From positions 273,071 through 332,440 of the forward strand of contig NZ_DLHL01000051.1 of assembly GCF_002483225.1 (NCBI RefSeq): a stretch of DNA of 59,370 nucleotides, given 5' to 3'. A program made the translations under genes and the position numbers. Below, piece after piece: positions 24,396-32,791 of this stretch (position 1 is the first letter of the stretch; each line of letters opens with the position of its first letter). The stretch comes from Gemmatimonas sp. UBA7669. Lineage in GTDB: Bacteria > Gemmatimonadota > Gemmatimonadetes > Gemmatimonadales > Gemmatimonadaceae. The notes beneath the pieces were generated by a model. It saw nothing but the letters and a program-made list of their open reading frames with translations, did no database searches and was not told the origin of the DNA.

Positions 24396-26036
24396 TCAGC
24401 CGGGCAGCAGGTCGAGTCGGAAGCGGTCCCAGCGCCGGCCGCGCTCCACGTCCTGGAGCGCGGTCTGCACGGCAGGCGGGAGGGCGGGGGCGGCCGGGTC
24501 GTGCCGCAAGTCGCCGAACGGCAGCGCGCCGGTGTCAGCCACCTTGCAGCCCGGGTTGAACACCCCGGCCGGATCGGCAGCGGCCTTGATATTGGCAAAG
24601 GCCGCCCGGGCTTCGAGGCCCCAGATGCGGTCCAGCAGCGGCGCGCGCAGTCGTCCGTCGCCGTGTTCGCCGGCCAGTGTGCCACCGAGTTTGGCGGTGA
24701 GTTCGCACACTTCATCGAGCAGTTGGGCAACAATATCGCGCCAATTCGGCGCCATGGTGTCAATGAGCGGATTCACGTGCGCATGACAGTCACCGGCGTG
24801 ACCAAAAATGACACCGAGGGTGCCCGATCGTTCGAGCGCGTGGCGAACGCCGCGTACGTACTCAGGAAACCGGCCTGGCGGCACGCAGCCGTCTTCGATG
24901 AACTGCATGGACCGAAGTCGAGGCGCCAACTGGGAAAGGATCGGGCTGGCCGCATGCCGGAGGTGCCACAGTTGCCGCTCGAGCTCCGGGGTGTCGGCTT
25001 TTTGAATCTCTATCGCGCCATGAGAGAGGCACATAGACGCCACAGTATCGATAAGGATACCGCAGTGTGACCTGTCCTCTCCTTCCACTTCAATCAGCAA
25101 CACCGCTTCTGCATTCGCCGGCACACCGGTCTCGCCACCCCGCGCCGCCACATCCAGAAATGTCCGGTCGAGCAGCTCGCAGGCAGACACCCCGGCTTCG
25201 GCCGCGTCCACCGCGCAGGCCGTGGCAGCGTCCAGCGAACCAAAGGTCACCAGCACCGTGGCTGTTGCGCCGGCAACAGGGATGAGGGCCAGCTCAATCG
25301 CCGCAAAGGCGGCCAGCGTGCCTTCGCTGCCGACCAGCAGGTCCACCAGGTCGCCCGATTCCATGGCCGCAGCCAATCCGTAGCCCGACGACTCCTTCCG
25401 CACGCCTTCGTGCCGGAGCAGGCCCACCGGCACCTGTGCCGCCACCTGATCGAAAGCCTTGCGGAGCCTCGCGACCGCAGGCACCGCCACCGGCCAGGCT
25501 TCGCCGCGGCGCACCCAGACCACAGAGCCGTCATCGAATACGGCCTGCACCCCCTGCACCCAGGGCCGCATGGCCCCAAAGCGCAGCGACCGCGCGCCCG
25601 CCGCGTTCGTGGCCGTCATGCCGCCCACCGTACAGAAGGCCCCGCTCGACGGATCGACGGGGAAGCGCAGGCCCTCGGCGCGGGCTGCCGCATCAACGGC
25701 CTGCCGCGTGGCGCCCACACCGGCCACCACGCGCCGCGCGTTGACATCCACCGGCAGCACGTCGGTGAAGCGCGACAGGTCCACGACCACATGCGGCCCT
25801 ACCGCGCCGGCCGCCATGCCACTGCCGCTGCCCCGCGGAATGAGCGCATGCCCGGTGCGCTTGGCCCAGCGCACCAGGTCGCTCAGGGCCTCCACGTCTG
25901 CCGGTACGGCCACGGCTTGCGGCAGGCAGCGCGCAATGCCCGCGCCCTCGGCATACAGCGCACGCGCCACGGTGTCGGCGCGAAAAACCCCGCGAAACGC
26001 CGGCGGCAGATCGAAGGAGGGGGCGAGCATCGACAT
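24396..26036 (-). CDS. FAD-binding oxidase, glycolate oxidase GlcD / D-lactate dehydrogenase type
   Basis: This 546-aa flavoenzyme has a PCMH-type FAD domain (VPADVEALSDLVRWAKRTGHALIPRGSGSGMAAGA, PVDPSSGAFCTVGGMTATNAAGARSLRFG, GSEGTLAAF). The cap domain carries FGHAGDCHAHVNPLID and ends with LAGEHGDGRLR, the usual metal or substrate-binding His region. Oxidation of a 2-hydroxy acid such as D-lactate or glycolate is likely. There is no Fe-S subunit next door. I start at MSMLAPSFDL; the residues before it are not conserved-looking. Confidence 0.9.
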   Translation of the reverse strand: MSMLAPSFDLPPAFRGVFRADTVARALYAEGAGIARCLPQAVAVPADVEALSDLVRWAKRTGHALIPRGSGSGMAAGAVGPHVVVDLSRFTDVLPVDVNARRVVAGVGATRQAVDAAARAEGLRFPVDPSSGAFCTVGGMTATNAAGARSLRFGAMRPWVQGVQAVFDDGSVVWVRRGEAWPVAVPAVARLRKAFDQVAAQVPVGLLRHEGVRKESSGYGLAAAMESGDLVDLLVGSEGTLAAFAAIELALIPVAGATATVLVTFGSLDAATACAVDAAEAGVSACELLDRTFLDVAARGGETGVPANAEAVLLIEVEGEDRSHCGILIDTVASMCLSHGAIEIQKADTPELERQLWHLRHAASPILSQLAPRLRSMQFIEDGCVPPGRFPEYVRGVRHALERSGTLGVIFGHAGDCHAHVNPLIDTMAPNWRDIVAQLLDEVCELTAKLGGTLAGEHGDGRLRAPLLDRIWGLEARAAFANIKAAADPAGVFNPGCKVADTGALPFGDLRHDPAAPALPPAVQTALQDVERGRRWDRFRLDLLPG

Positions 26037-26200
26037 GCCTGCAACCAATCCCGCGCGACTGGCGCCAGCAAGTGCCTGGCTCGGCGGTCTGCGTGACAGG
26101 CCAACGTGGCAGGCCTGCATGGCAGGCGTGTGGAGACAGTGACGCCCGTCGAACGCCTGTCGTATCTTCTACGACACTACCGCTTGCCCCACTCCCCGAC

Positions 26201-27262
26201 ATGACCGTACCCGCCGCGGCGCTCGACGCCATCGCGCGGCAGGATGCCGCCCGCTTTTGCGCCGCCATTCTGCCCGCCGTCTCGCGCACCTTTGCCCTGG
26301 GCATCAAGGTGCTGCCGGGCGCACTCGGGCAGGCCGTGCTCGACGCGTACCTGCTGTGCCGCATTGCGGACACCGTCGAAGACGCGCCCGGAATTGCCCC
26401 CGACGTCAAGGCCGCGCTGTTCGACGATTTTCTCTCGGCATTCGACGATGCCGCCGCGCTCGCGCGCTTCACGGCCGGTGTCCAGGACCTGCCCGGCGAA
26501 ATCGCGCATCTCACGCTCACGCGCAACACGCCGCTGGTGTTTGCCCACTTTGGCGCGTTGCCGCCCAACACGCGGGCCGTGGTGCGCAAATGGGTCGCGG
26601 AAATGGCGGTTGGCATGCGCAAGTTCGTGCTGCTCTATCCCAGCGGCATCCGCATCCAGACGCTGGCCGAGTATCAGGAGTACTGCTACTACGTGGCCGG
26701 AACGGTGGGCTACATGCTCACCGATCTCTGGCACGAGCATTCACCGAGTATTGGCGCCGAGCGCTACGCCGTGCTGCGTGAACGCTGCCGCGCGTTTGCC
26801 GAAGCCCTGCAGACGGTGAACATCCTGAAAGACGTGGCGGTGGACGCCGAGCAGGAGAACTCGGTGTACGTGCCCGAGGAACTGCTGCAGGCCCATGGCA
26901 GCACGCAGAGCCGCATTCTGGCCCCCGAGCTGCTGGCCAGCAATCGTGAAGCGCTCACCCAGCTCATCAAGCTGGCCTGGCACGATCTCGAAGAGGCGCT
27001 GACGTACCTGCTGGACATCCCGCGGCGCGCGGTCTCCATTCGCATGTTCTGCATTCTGCCATTGCTGCTGGCCTATGCCACGCTGCGTGATCTGGTGGAG
27101 AGCACGGCCATGCTGCGGCCGGGTGGCTCGGTCAAGATCTCGCGCCGCGAGGTCAAGTCACTGCTCATGACCGGCAGTGTCCTGGCCATGAGCAACGGGG
27201 GGCTGCGCTGGCTCGTGGCGCGCGTGCGTCAGCGGAGCTTCGAGCTGGGCTTCGCGGGCTGA
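26201..27262 (+). CDS. Squalene/phytoene synthase family protein
   Basis: This is a 353-aa isoprenyl head-to-head condensing enzyme. The first Asp-rich motif is DTVED (57-61), the second is in NILKDVAVDAEQ, and YCYYVAGTVGYMLTDLW is the signature between them. The C-terminal hydrophobic segment (MFCILPLLLAYATLRDL) is like squalene synthases. Two farnesyl diphosphates to squalene, for hopanoids, is the best guess; phytoene synthesis cannot be excluded. No other terpenoid gene is nearby. A GTCGTA-TCTTC-TACGAC element at 26159-26175, ahead of the ATG, may contain the -10 box. Confidence 0.9.
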   Translation: MTVPAAALDAIARQDAARFCAAILPAVSRTFALGIKVLPGALGQAVLDAYLLCRIADTVEDAPGIAPDVKAALFDDFLSAFDDAAALARFTAGVQDLPGEIAHLTLTRNTPLVFAHFGALPPNTRAVVRKWVAEMAVGMRKFVLLYPSGIRIQTLAEYQEYCYYVAGTVGYMLTDLWHEHSPSIGAERYAVLRERCRAFAEALQTVNILKDVAVDAEQENSVYVPEELLQAHGSTQSRILAPELLASNREALTQLIKLAWHDLEEALTYLLDIPRRAVSIRMFCILPLLLAYATLRDLVESTAMLRPGGSVKISRREVKSLLMTGSVLAMSNGGLRWLVARVRQRSFELGFAG

Positions 27263-27307
27263 CGATATTTCGGATCGCCGTTGAGGGGGAAAGTTGGCGC
27301 TTCTTCC

Positions 27308-27775
27308 CGCTGTGTGAGCGGGTGACGATTCGGTTCCTCCACCGACACTCGTTATCATCGAGAGATCGCTACCCGCTCACGCGGAGAAGCAGAGGAGAGG
27401 AGGGCGCAGAGATAAGGGTCTGGGTCGAACGGCCTTGTCGCGGATGACGCGGATGACGCGGATTGGGCGGAAACGACACGGATCAAACATGAGAGCCACT
27501 CCGTAGACGATCGACTCTTCTGCGCGCTCTGCGGTTCTCCTGCAGTTCTCTGCGTGAGCTGTTGGCAAATCAGCCGCAACACCGGCACTCGGCGCATCCG
27601 CGAGACCGTCAACCGCTCGCGCAGAGAGAAGGAGGGCGCAGAGGGCGCAGAGGAAAAGCAACACGTTCCCATTTGTTCATCCGTGCAGTTTCCGCCACAT
27701 CCGCGCAATCCGCGACAAGGCAGTTGAGCCCGGACTGCAGTTCTCTGCGTGAGCGGTTGACGATTTGTGCAAGAT
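27308..27775. repeat. Composite intergenic repeat block: nested inverted units
   Basis: This non-coding gap (27263-27819) contains two head-to-tail units. Each is bounded by inverted arms of a cgctcacgcggagaagcagag / ctctgcgtgagc type. In unit 1 (about 27357-27577) the arms enclose a core with ggccttgtcgcggatgacgc and gcggaaacgacacggatcaa. In unit 2 (about 27602-27775) the same core appears in reverse orientation (gtgcagtttccgccacatcc, caatccgcgacaaggca). A further arm with gtgtgagcgggtgacgatt at 27312-27330 faces unit 1. There is no open frame of note. The layout of inverted ends with a core that can flip resembles non-autonomous mobile or palindromic repeat elements. Confidence 0.8.
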
Positions 27776-27819
27776 GCGCGGTAATCACGCGGCAGTCTTG
27801 GCTCGAATGGCGCCCTGCA

Positions 27820-28659
27820 TCAGATCCCCTTGAGCATCTTCTCCAGCAGCGAGGGCGAAGCCTGCAAGCGCCCCTGCTCCTCGTCGTCGAGCAGTAACTC
27901 GAGACGTGTCTGCACTCGCGCAATCATGCTGCGAAACTGACTGCGCATCCCGCGCCAGGTGAACCAGCTCACCGCACCGGCGGTGAGCACGAGAAACGCC
28001 ACCAGTCCGGCGGCCACCGCGGGCAGAATGGTGGAGATGAGAAACACGGGCAGCGATCCGATCAGCGCCACCAGCGCCATCATGCCCGTCACGATTTGCC
28101 CGGTGGTGCGCGCCGACTTGCGCGCGCCGGCCACCACGGCGTCGAAACGCAGCACGGTGCGCTCGGCGTCTACCGCCGTGGCTGTCACGACAAGCTGATC
28201 GAGACGTACCAGATCGAAGCGCCGCCCGCCGCCACCGATTGAGCGCAGCAAATTGCCCATGGGGTCGCGGCGTGGCTCCCACACCACGCGGTCACCGGTA
28301 CGCCGCACCGGCGTGAGATATTCGTTGCGCGGCAGGTACTGCTCCAGCCGCTGCAGCACCTCGGCCGGCGATCCGCGCACGGTGCGCTGCGCGCCAATCA
28401 CGGCGGGTCCATAGGCCGCCACAGCCGGTGAGTCGGAGGGGCCTGGTACGAGGCCACCGGCCACGCCGGGCAGCAGCAGCTGCGCACGCTCTTCGGCCAG
28501 CGCCTGCCGCACATGCTGCACGTCGAGCCCGACTTCGCGGGCGATCTCGAGCAGACGCTCCTCGCTGATCGTTTCCACGGGGTCGCTGCTGGACTGCGTT
28601 TGCAGCTCACTCGCGCGCGCCAGCACGCGCTCGAGTACCTGCCGGGGCACGTCACTCAT
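27820..28659 (-). CDS. Predicted membrane protein with N-terminal helical domain
   Basis: This is a 279-aa protein. Residues 1-60 (DVPRQVLERVLARASELQ, ERLLEIAREVGLDVQHVRQALAEE) read like a small helix-turn-helix or SHOCT-like helical module. A soluble middle region follows. Two membrane helices (TGMMALVALIGSLPVFLIS, AAGLVAFLVLTAGAVSWFTW) lie near 195-240, and a basic/acidic C-terminal helix ends the protein. No family is recognised. It is last in the minus-strand run, 33 nt after the exported protein gene. Confidence 0.65.
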   Translation of the reverse strand: MSDVPRQVLERVLARASELQTQSSSDPVETISEERLLEIAREVGLDVQHVRQALAEERAQLLLPGVAGGLVPGPSDSPAVAAYGPAVIGAQRTVRGSPAEVLQRLEQYLPRNEYLTPVRRTGDRVVWEPRRDPMGNLLRSIGGGGRRFDLVRLDQLVVTATAVDAERTVLRFDAVVAGARKSARTTGQIVTGMMALVALIGSLPVFLISTILPAVAAGLVAFLVLTAGAVSWFTWRGMRSQFRSMIARVQTRLELLLDDEEQGRLQASPSLLEKMLKGI

Positions 28660-28692
28660 GAATCGAAGGTCGAAGACTGCGGTTTATGCGCA

Positions 28693-29796
28693 TCAGATAC
28701 CGGCCAGTACGATGTCCACCTGCCGCGCGAGGGCCTCGGCAATCACACCGGGCAACGTGAACGCGGCATCAAATGCGGCGGTCAATGCCTCACCCGACCC
28801 ATCACGCTTCACGGCGCGCCCCGTCTGTGCGAGGTAATAGCGTTGATAGCCCGCGAGCAACTCCGGGGCGACGCGCGCGAGCAGCATGGCCCCGGTGCGC
28901 ACCTGCGCCAGCGACACCAGCCGCGCGGCCTCACCACTGCGTTGCTGCGCCGGTGTCACGTTGTCCGCCACCACGGGTCCCACCAGCGAACCCGTGATTT
29001 CATGCGCCAGCACGTACAGCACTTCCACTGCGTCCGCCGTTTGCTCGGGCCAGCTCACCGCCACCATCGGCCGACCGGCCGCGCCCGGGCCCGTGCGCCC
29101 CTCACCACCCAGCGACAGCGTGAGCAGCACATCGCCTTGCCGCTGGCCCGTATTGTTGAGAAAACGCTCGAAGCGCGCGCGATACACCTGCTGCCAGAGA
29201 CTGTCGATGGCCGTGATCGTCGCCGCGCGCGAGCGCAGCTGCGTCGCATGCTCGGCGCGGAAAAACCGCACGTACTCGTCCTGCACGCCGGCCACGAACA
29301 GGCGCAGCCACTCGCGATCGGCGGCCGACGGGAACAGACCGTTGAGGCCAGCCATGAGCTGGCTCAGTTCGCGATCGCCAGCGCGGCGCGGGTCACCATC
29401 CAACTGGAGGAAGCGCTCGAGCACCGCGCGCATGCCGTCCCACGAATTGAAGCCAAACGCGAGAAACTGCGCGTCCAGATACCCGCGCCGCGCGAGGCCG
29501 CGCTGCAGCACCTCTCGGTTGCCGTCGAGCGCCGTGAGGATGTTGCGACGGTTCTTGATGACCGTGAGCGAGTCGCGGTAGCCGCGCCGATAGATGGGCA
29601 CCGCCGATGAATCGCTGTCGAGCAGCGCGAACGCGTGCAGCCACAGGTCAACGTGGTCGAGCGTGCGTACGGGCCAGCGCAGCGGCGCTGGGGCCTGAGC
29701 TGGCGCAGACTGAGCCGGCAGCACCTGGGCTGGGGCACCCAGCGCACAGACCAGCGTGGCCGCTGCAAGAGACAGAACCCGGGGGACAACTCGCAT
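28693..29796 (-). CDS. Exported protein of unknown function
   Basis: This is a 367-aa protein with a signal peptide (RVVPRVLSLAAATLVCALGAPAQVLPAQS). The mature part is helical. One motif, VLYVLAHEITGSLVGPVV, has His-Glu as in zincins, but the second His two residues on (HExxH) is absent, so peptidase activity cannot be claimed. A GPGAAGRPMVAVSWP loop precedes it. It starts at ATG 29796 with a gaaggg ribosome site. It lies between the zinc-ribbon gene and the membrane protein gene, probably in the same operon. Confidence 0.65.
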   Translation of the reverse strand: MRVVPRVLSLAAATLVCALGAPAQVLPAQSAPAQAPAPLRWPVRTLDHVDLWLHAFALLDSDSSAVPIYRRGYRDSLTVIKNRRNILTALDGNREVLQRGLARRGYLDAQFLAFGFNSWDGMRAVLERFLQLDGDPRRAGDRELSQLMAGLNGLFPSAADREWLRLFVAGVQDEYVRFFRAEHATQLRSRAATITAIDSLWQQVYRARFERFLNNTGQRQGDVLLTLSLGGEGRTGPGAAGRPMVAVSWPEQTADAVEVLYVLAHEITGSLVGPVVADNVTPAQQRSGEAARLVSLAQVRTGAMLLARVAPELLAGYQRYYLAQTGRAVKRDGSGEALTAAFDAAFTLPGVIAEALARQVDIVLAGI

Positions 29797-29860
29797 CCCT
29801 TCAATACAGCCAGAGAGGGGCAGGGGATTCAACCCCGGCCCGGTCACAGCCTGACGTGTG

Positions 29861-30559
29861 TCAGTCGCCCGGTCGTCCGCAGGTTACACAGAACTTCCAA
29901 TCCACCTCGAGCTCGGTGCTGCAGGCCGCGCACTGCTTCTTGGTCAGGTCCATGCCGCAGTGTGGGCAGAACGTCACCCGACGCGCCTCCGGCAGGCGGC
30001 AGTCGCAGTAGCGGCAGCAGGCCACCGGCAAGGCCGCACTCTGGCGCAGCGCCGCCTGGGATTTGCGCGGCGTCGTCAGGCGCGACAGTACGCCGGCTCG
30101 ACCGCCGAGCGCTGCCGGTTCGGTCGCACGCGCGGGCGCCTGAGTCGGCGGTGGAAACACATCACCGACCATGGGGGTGTCCCTGCCGGCCGTGGGCACG
30201 CCACTCGGCGGGGTGCCACCGCCACTCACCAGGTTCAGCGTCGTGGACGACCATGACCGAATCATGGCCAGCGTGGGCGACGGAAACCCGAGCGCCTGAC
30301 GGGCCGCCGTCTGCAGTGCGGGGTCGGTATCCAGATACTCCCGTTCGCCGGCAATCAGCCGCAGCACGGCCGTCTCGAAGGCATCCGGTCCGCTGTCCGC
30401 CATTTCGCGCCGCACCTCGCGGTACGGCAACAGCCGCTCCTCGAGATCGGTGAGCGTAAACCCCTGGTGCAGCAGTTGGGGGAACTGCGTGCGCACCACA
30501 CGGGACAGACGAAAGGCCAGTCGATCGAGATCGTCCAGCGAACGGGAAACGACGGTCAC
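29861..30559 (-). CDS. Double zinc-ribbon protein
   Basis: This is a 232-aa protein, start GTG, coupled by a GTGA overlap to the upstream 59-aa gene. The first 90 residues are helical. The middle is a P/T/G-rich linker. The last 50 residues contain four CxxC knuckles (CRYCDC, CPHCGMD, CAACSTE, CVTCGRPG) that form two zinc ribbons. Such C-terminal ribbons mediate protein or nucleic acid contacts; the role is unknown. Confidence 0.75.
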   Translation of the reverse strand: MTVVSRSLDDLDRLAFRLSRVVRTQFPQLLHQGFTLTDLEERLLPYREVRREMADSGPDAFETAVLRLIAGEREYLDTDPALQTAARQALGFPSPTLAMIRSWSSTTLNLVSGGGTPPSGVPTAGRDTPMVGDVFPPPTQAPARATEPAALGGRAGVLSRLTTPRKSQAALRQSAALPVACCRYCDCRLPEARRVTFCPHCGMDLTKKQCAACSTELEVDWKFCVTCGRPGD

Positions 30560-30735
30560 TTGCCCTCGGCGGAGTACTTTCCGTCGATGTCGTTGCCCAT
30601 CCGCTCACGCGTCGCACCACCGACGCCATCCAGCATGCGTTCGGCGATGTGTTTCTCGTTGACCTGTGCGTCCTTCCAGCCGTAGCTGTAGCCGAGAGCT
30701 ACGCCGAGCGCGAGGATGAGGAGATACTTGAACAT
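30556..30735 (-). CDS. 59-aa single-pass membrane peptide
   Basis: MFKYLLILALGVALGYSYGWKDAQ is one transmembrane helix with a charged cytoplasmic or periplasmic tail of about 35 residues. The GTGA overlap with the zinc-ribbon gene and its place inside the operon support expression. The family is unknown. The longer upstream frame is not protein-like. Confidence 0.6.
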   Translation of the reverse strand: MFKYLLILALGVALGYSYGWKDAQVNEKHIAERMLDGVGGATRERMGNDIDGKYSAEGK

Positions 30736-30778
30736 GGGTCGTCCGGAGGTGGCCTCCGGCGCCCTGGCGCCGGATGGC

Positions 30779-31411
30779 TTACGATTCCAGACGCGCGCGC
30801 GACGAGGCGGGTAACGCCGGGCTTGGCACAAACCGTTCCGCCACGGGAAAGCCCGACAGCGGCTGGCTGCGCACCTTGGGCGGCTGCTCCTGCATCCAGG
30901 TGTCGAACTGGGACGGGACCAGACCGTTCGACGCGTCCTGCGTGGCCGCAGCGCGCGTGGCGAGGTGGTTGGCGTACTCGTTCTGCGGATGCCCCGCGTG
31001 GCCCTTCACCCACAGCCACTGGGTTTCGTGCAGCGCAATGGCCTCCACGGCCTCCTGCCACAACTCCACGTTTTCCACCGCGCCGTCCTTGCGTCGCCAT
31101 CCGCGCGCCATCCAGCCGCGCACCCAGGACGTCATGCCGTCCACGATGTAGCGCGAATCGGTGGTGAATTGCACCGACAGCCGGTTGCCCTTGCGCGACA
31201 TGGCACGATACGTGTCGATCACGCTGCGCAGTGCCATGCGATTGTTGGTGGTGTCCGGCTCCGAGGCCCAGAGATCAAAGCGCGTGAGCGTCCCGTCGGA
31301 TTTGCGAAATTCCACGAGCGCACCAAGACCACCGGGCGTGGCGCCGCTCTTGCCGTTGCCCAGACAGGATTCGTCGGCATACACGGCCACCAGCGGATAG
31401 CGCGCGCTCAC
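30779..31411 (-). CDS. RNase HI-like protein lacking two catalytic acids
   Basis: This is a 210-aa protein with an RNase H fold that aligns along its whole core with RNase HI: YADESCLGN (Asp 13), TTNNRMAL, TTDSRYIVDGMTSW (Asp 85), VENVELWQ and WVKGHAGHPQNEYANHLA. In E. coli RNase HI the catalytic Glu stands where Ala 60 is here (NNRMEL to NNRMAL), and the last catalytic Asp is replaced by Asn 148 (CDELA to ANHLA). Two of four metal-binding acids are thus missing. A C-terminal tail of about 50 residues is extra. It may bind RNA/DNA hybrids without cutting. The start is GTG, overlapping the upstream 71-aa gene. Confidence 0.85.
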   Translation of the reverse strand: MSARYPLVAVYADESCLGNGKSGATPGGLGALVEFRKSDGTLTRFDLWASEPDTTNNRMALRSVIDTYRAMSRKGNRLSVQFTTDSRYIVDGMTSWVRGWMARGWRRKDGAVENVELWQEAVEAIALHETQWLWVKGHAGHPQNEYANHLATRAAATQDASNGLVPSQFDTWMQEQPPKVRSQPLSGFPVAERFVPSPALPASSRARLES

Positions 31412-31623
31412 TTCACGAGCTCCATGCTGTCGAGTTCGTCGAGCACCAGTTCCAGGTGCTGTCCGGTGCTGGGGTGTCGTGCCACAATCACTTCGCGTCC
31501 GTTCACCAGACGGAGACGCTCGGGAATGACGAGATACTCGGTGCCACGGCGCATGATGGCGAGACGCGTGCCATCGGTAATGGCGCGTTCGAGTTGGTCG
31601 TACTGCCTGGAGGAGAGTTGCAC
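31408..31623 (-). CDS. 71-aa hypothetical protein
   Basis: The GTG start follows the M20 peptidase stop (TGACGTG) and the stop overlaps the RNase H-like start (GTGA), so it is translationally coupled on both sides. The sequence VQLSSRQYDQLERAITDGTRLAIMRRGTEYLVIPERLRLVNGRE reads as a small alpha/beta fold. I know no family. It is probably missed by annotation because of its size and GTG start. Confidence 0.6.
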   Translation of the reverse strand: MQLSSRQYDQLERAITDGTRLAIMRRGTEYLVIPERLRLVNGREVIVARHPSTGQHLELVLDELDSMELVK

Positions 31624-31624
31624 G

Positions 31625-32782
31625 TCAGATGGGGGCAGTGAGCACGGCATGCAACACCCGTTCGGCGGCGTGCAGCTGATCGAGTTCCACCCACTCGGTG
31701 GCGGAGTGCGCGCGGGCAATGTCACCCGGGCCAAAGCACACGGCGGGAATGCCGGCCGCCGCGAAGAGCGCGGCATCCGTCCAGCACCAGAGGCCGTCCA
31801 CGGCATCCGGGACACTGGACGCCACGCAGGCCGCACGCAGCCGGCGCACAATGTCCGCCTGGGCGGCCGTGTCGAGTGGGGGCTGCGCGCACTCGAGTCG
31901 GACATGCACGTCCAGTCCGTCCTCGCGCAGGGGCTCGCACAAGGCGGCAATTTCCTGCTCCACGCCGGCGGTCTCTTCGCCTGGCAGTGTGCGGCGCTCC
32001 ACGCGAACGACGCAGTGCTCGGCATACGTGGACCAGCCCGTACCGCCCGACATCATGGCCACATGCAGCGAAGCTCGGCCGAGCAGCGGGTGGGTTCGGT
32101 CACGCAGCACCTCACGCTCGTAGGTGTCGAGCGCCTGAATGAGACGCGAAGCGCGACGGTTCGCGTCGACCCCCACGTCATAGCGACTGCCGTGGGCGGC
32201 GCGACCGGCCACGTTGAACTCGAACCAGGCAAAGCCCTTGTGAGCCGGCACGACGGCAAGGCGCGTGGGCTCGGTGACGATGGCCGCCACCGGCTGGCAG
32301 TCGGTAGGCAAGCCGCCGGCCAGCAAATGTCGCGTGCCGATGGAGGCAAACTCTTCGTCGCAGACGGCCGCCACCAGCACCTCGCGCGGCAAGCGGCCCT
32401 CCTGCGCCGCACGCGCCGCGGCCACACACATGGCCGCGATTCCGCCCTTCATGTCGGAGCTGCCGCGTGCATACAGCGAACCATCACGCAGCGACGGGTC
32501 GAAGGCGACGTGTGTCATGCCCTCCACGCCCACCACATCGAGGTGCCCGTTGAGCACGATGGGCTGCACGCCGCGCGGGCCGATGCGCGCGAGCACATTG
32601 GGGCGACCGGGGGCGACCTCCACCACCTGCACCTCGAAGTCCCAGCCGCTCAGCACCTCGGCCAGAAACGCGGCAACGGCGGCTTCGCCCGGTCCACCGG
32701 GCACGAGCGAGGGATTGCGCGAATCGATGGACACGAGGGCGCGGGTCAGCGCCAGGGTGTCGAGGGGAAAGCGGGTCGTCAC
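31625..32782 (-). CDS. M20 family metallopeptidase (ArgE/DapE type)
   Basis: This is a 385-aa zinc amidohydrolase. The motifs are NGHLDVV (His, Asp), ARGSSDMKGG (bridging Asp), CDEEFASIGT (catalytic Glu pair) and TEPT. The dimerisation domain follows (AHKGFAWFEFNVAGRAAHGSRYDVGVDAN). A HSATEWVE metal His lies near the end. A deacetylase or desuccinylase acting on an N-acylated amino acid is likely, but which one cannot be told. The GTG start lies 9 nt after the GHMP kinase stop, so the two are in one operon. Confidence 0.92.
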   Translation of the reverse strand: MTTRFPLDTLALTRALVSIDSRNPSLVPGGPGEAAVAAFLAEVLSGWDFEVQVVEVAPGRPNVLARIGPRGVQPIVLNGHLDVVGVEGMTHVAFDPSLRDGSLYARGSSDMKGGIAAMCVAAARAAQEGRLPREVLVAAVCDEEFASIGTRHLLAGGLPTDCQPVAAIVTEPTRLAVVPAHKGFAWFEFNVAGRAAHGSRYDVGVDANRRASRLIQALDTYEREVLRDRTHPLLGRASLHVAMMSGGTGWSTYAEHCVVRVERRTLPGEETAGVEQEIAALCEPLREDGLDVHVRLECAQPPLDTAAQADIVRRLRAACVASSVPDAVDGLWCWTDAALFAAAGIPAVCFGPGDIARAHSATEWVELDQLHAAERVLHAVLTAPI

Positions 32783-32791
32783 CCCCGCAGT

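Noticed and set aside
27357..27775. CRISPR array
   Set aside because: The repeats are inverted and unevenly spaced, without regular spacers or cas genes.
28693..29796. Zinc metallopeptidase on the basis of LAHEI
   Set aside because: The second His of HExxH is missing and no third ligand is visible.
29861..30559. RNA polymerase or ribosomal subunit because of zinc ribbons
   Set aside because: The N-terminal half and linker match no such protein; four CxxC knuckles alone are not diagnostic.
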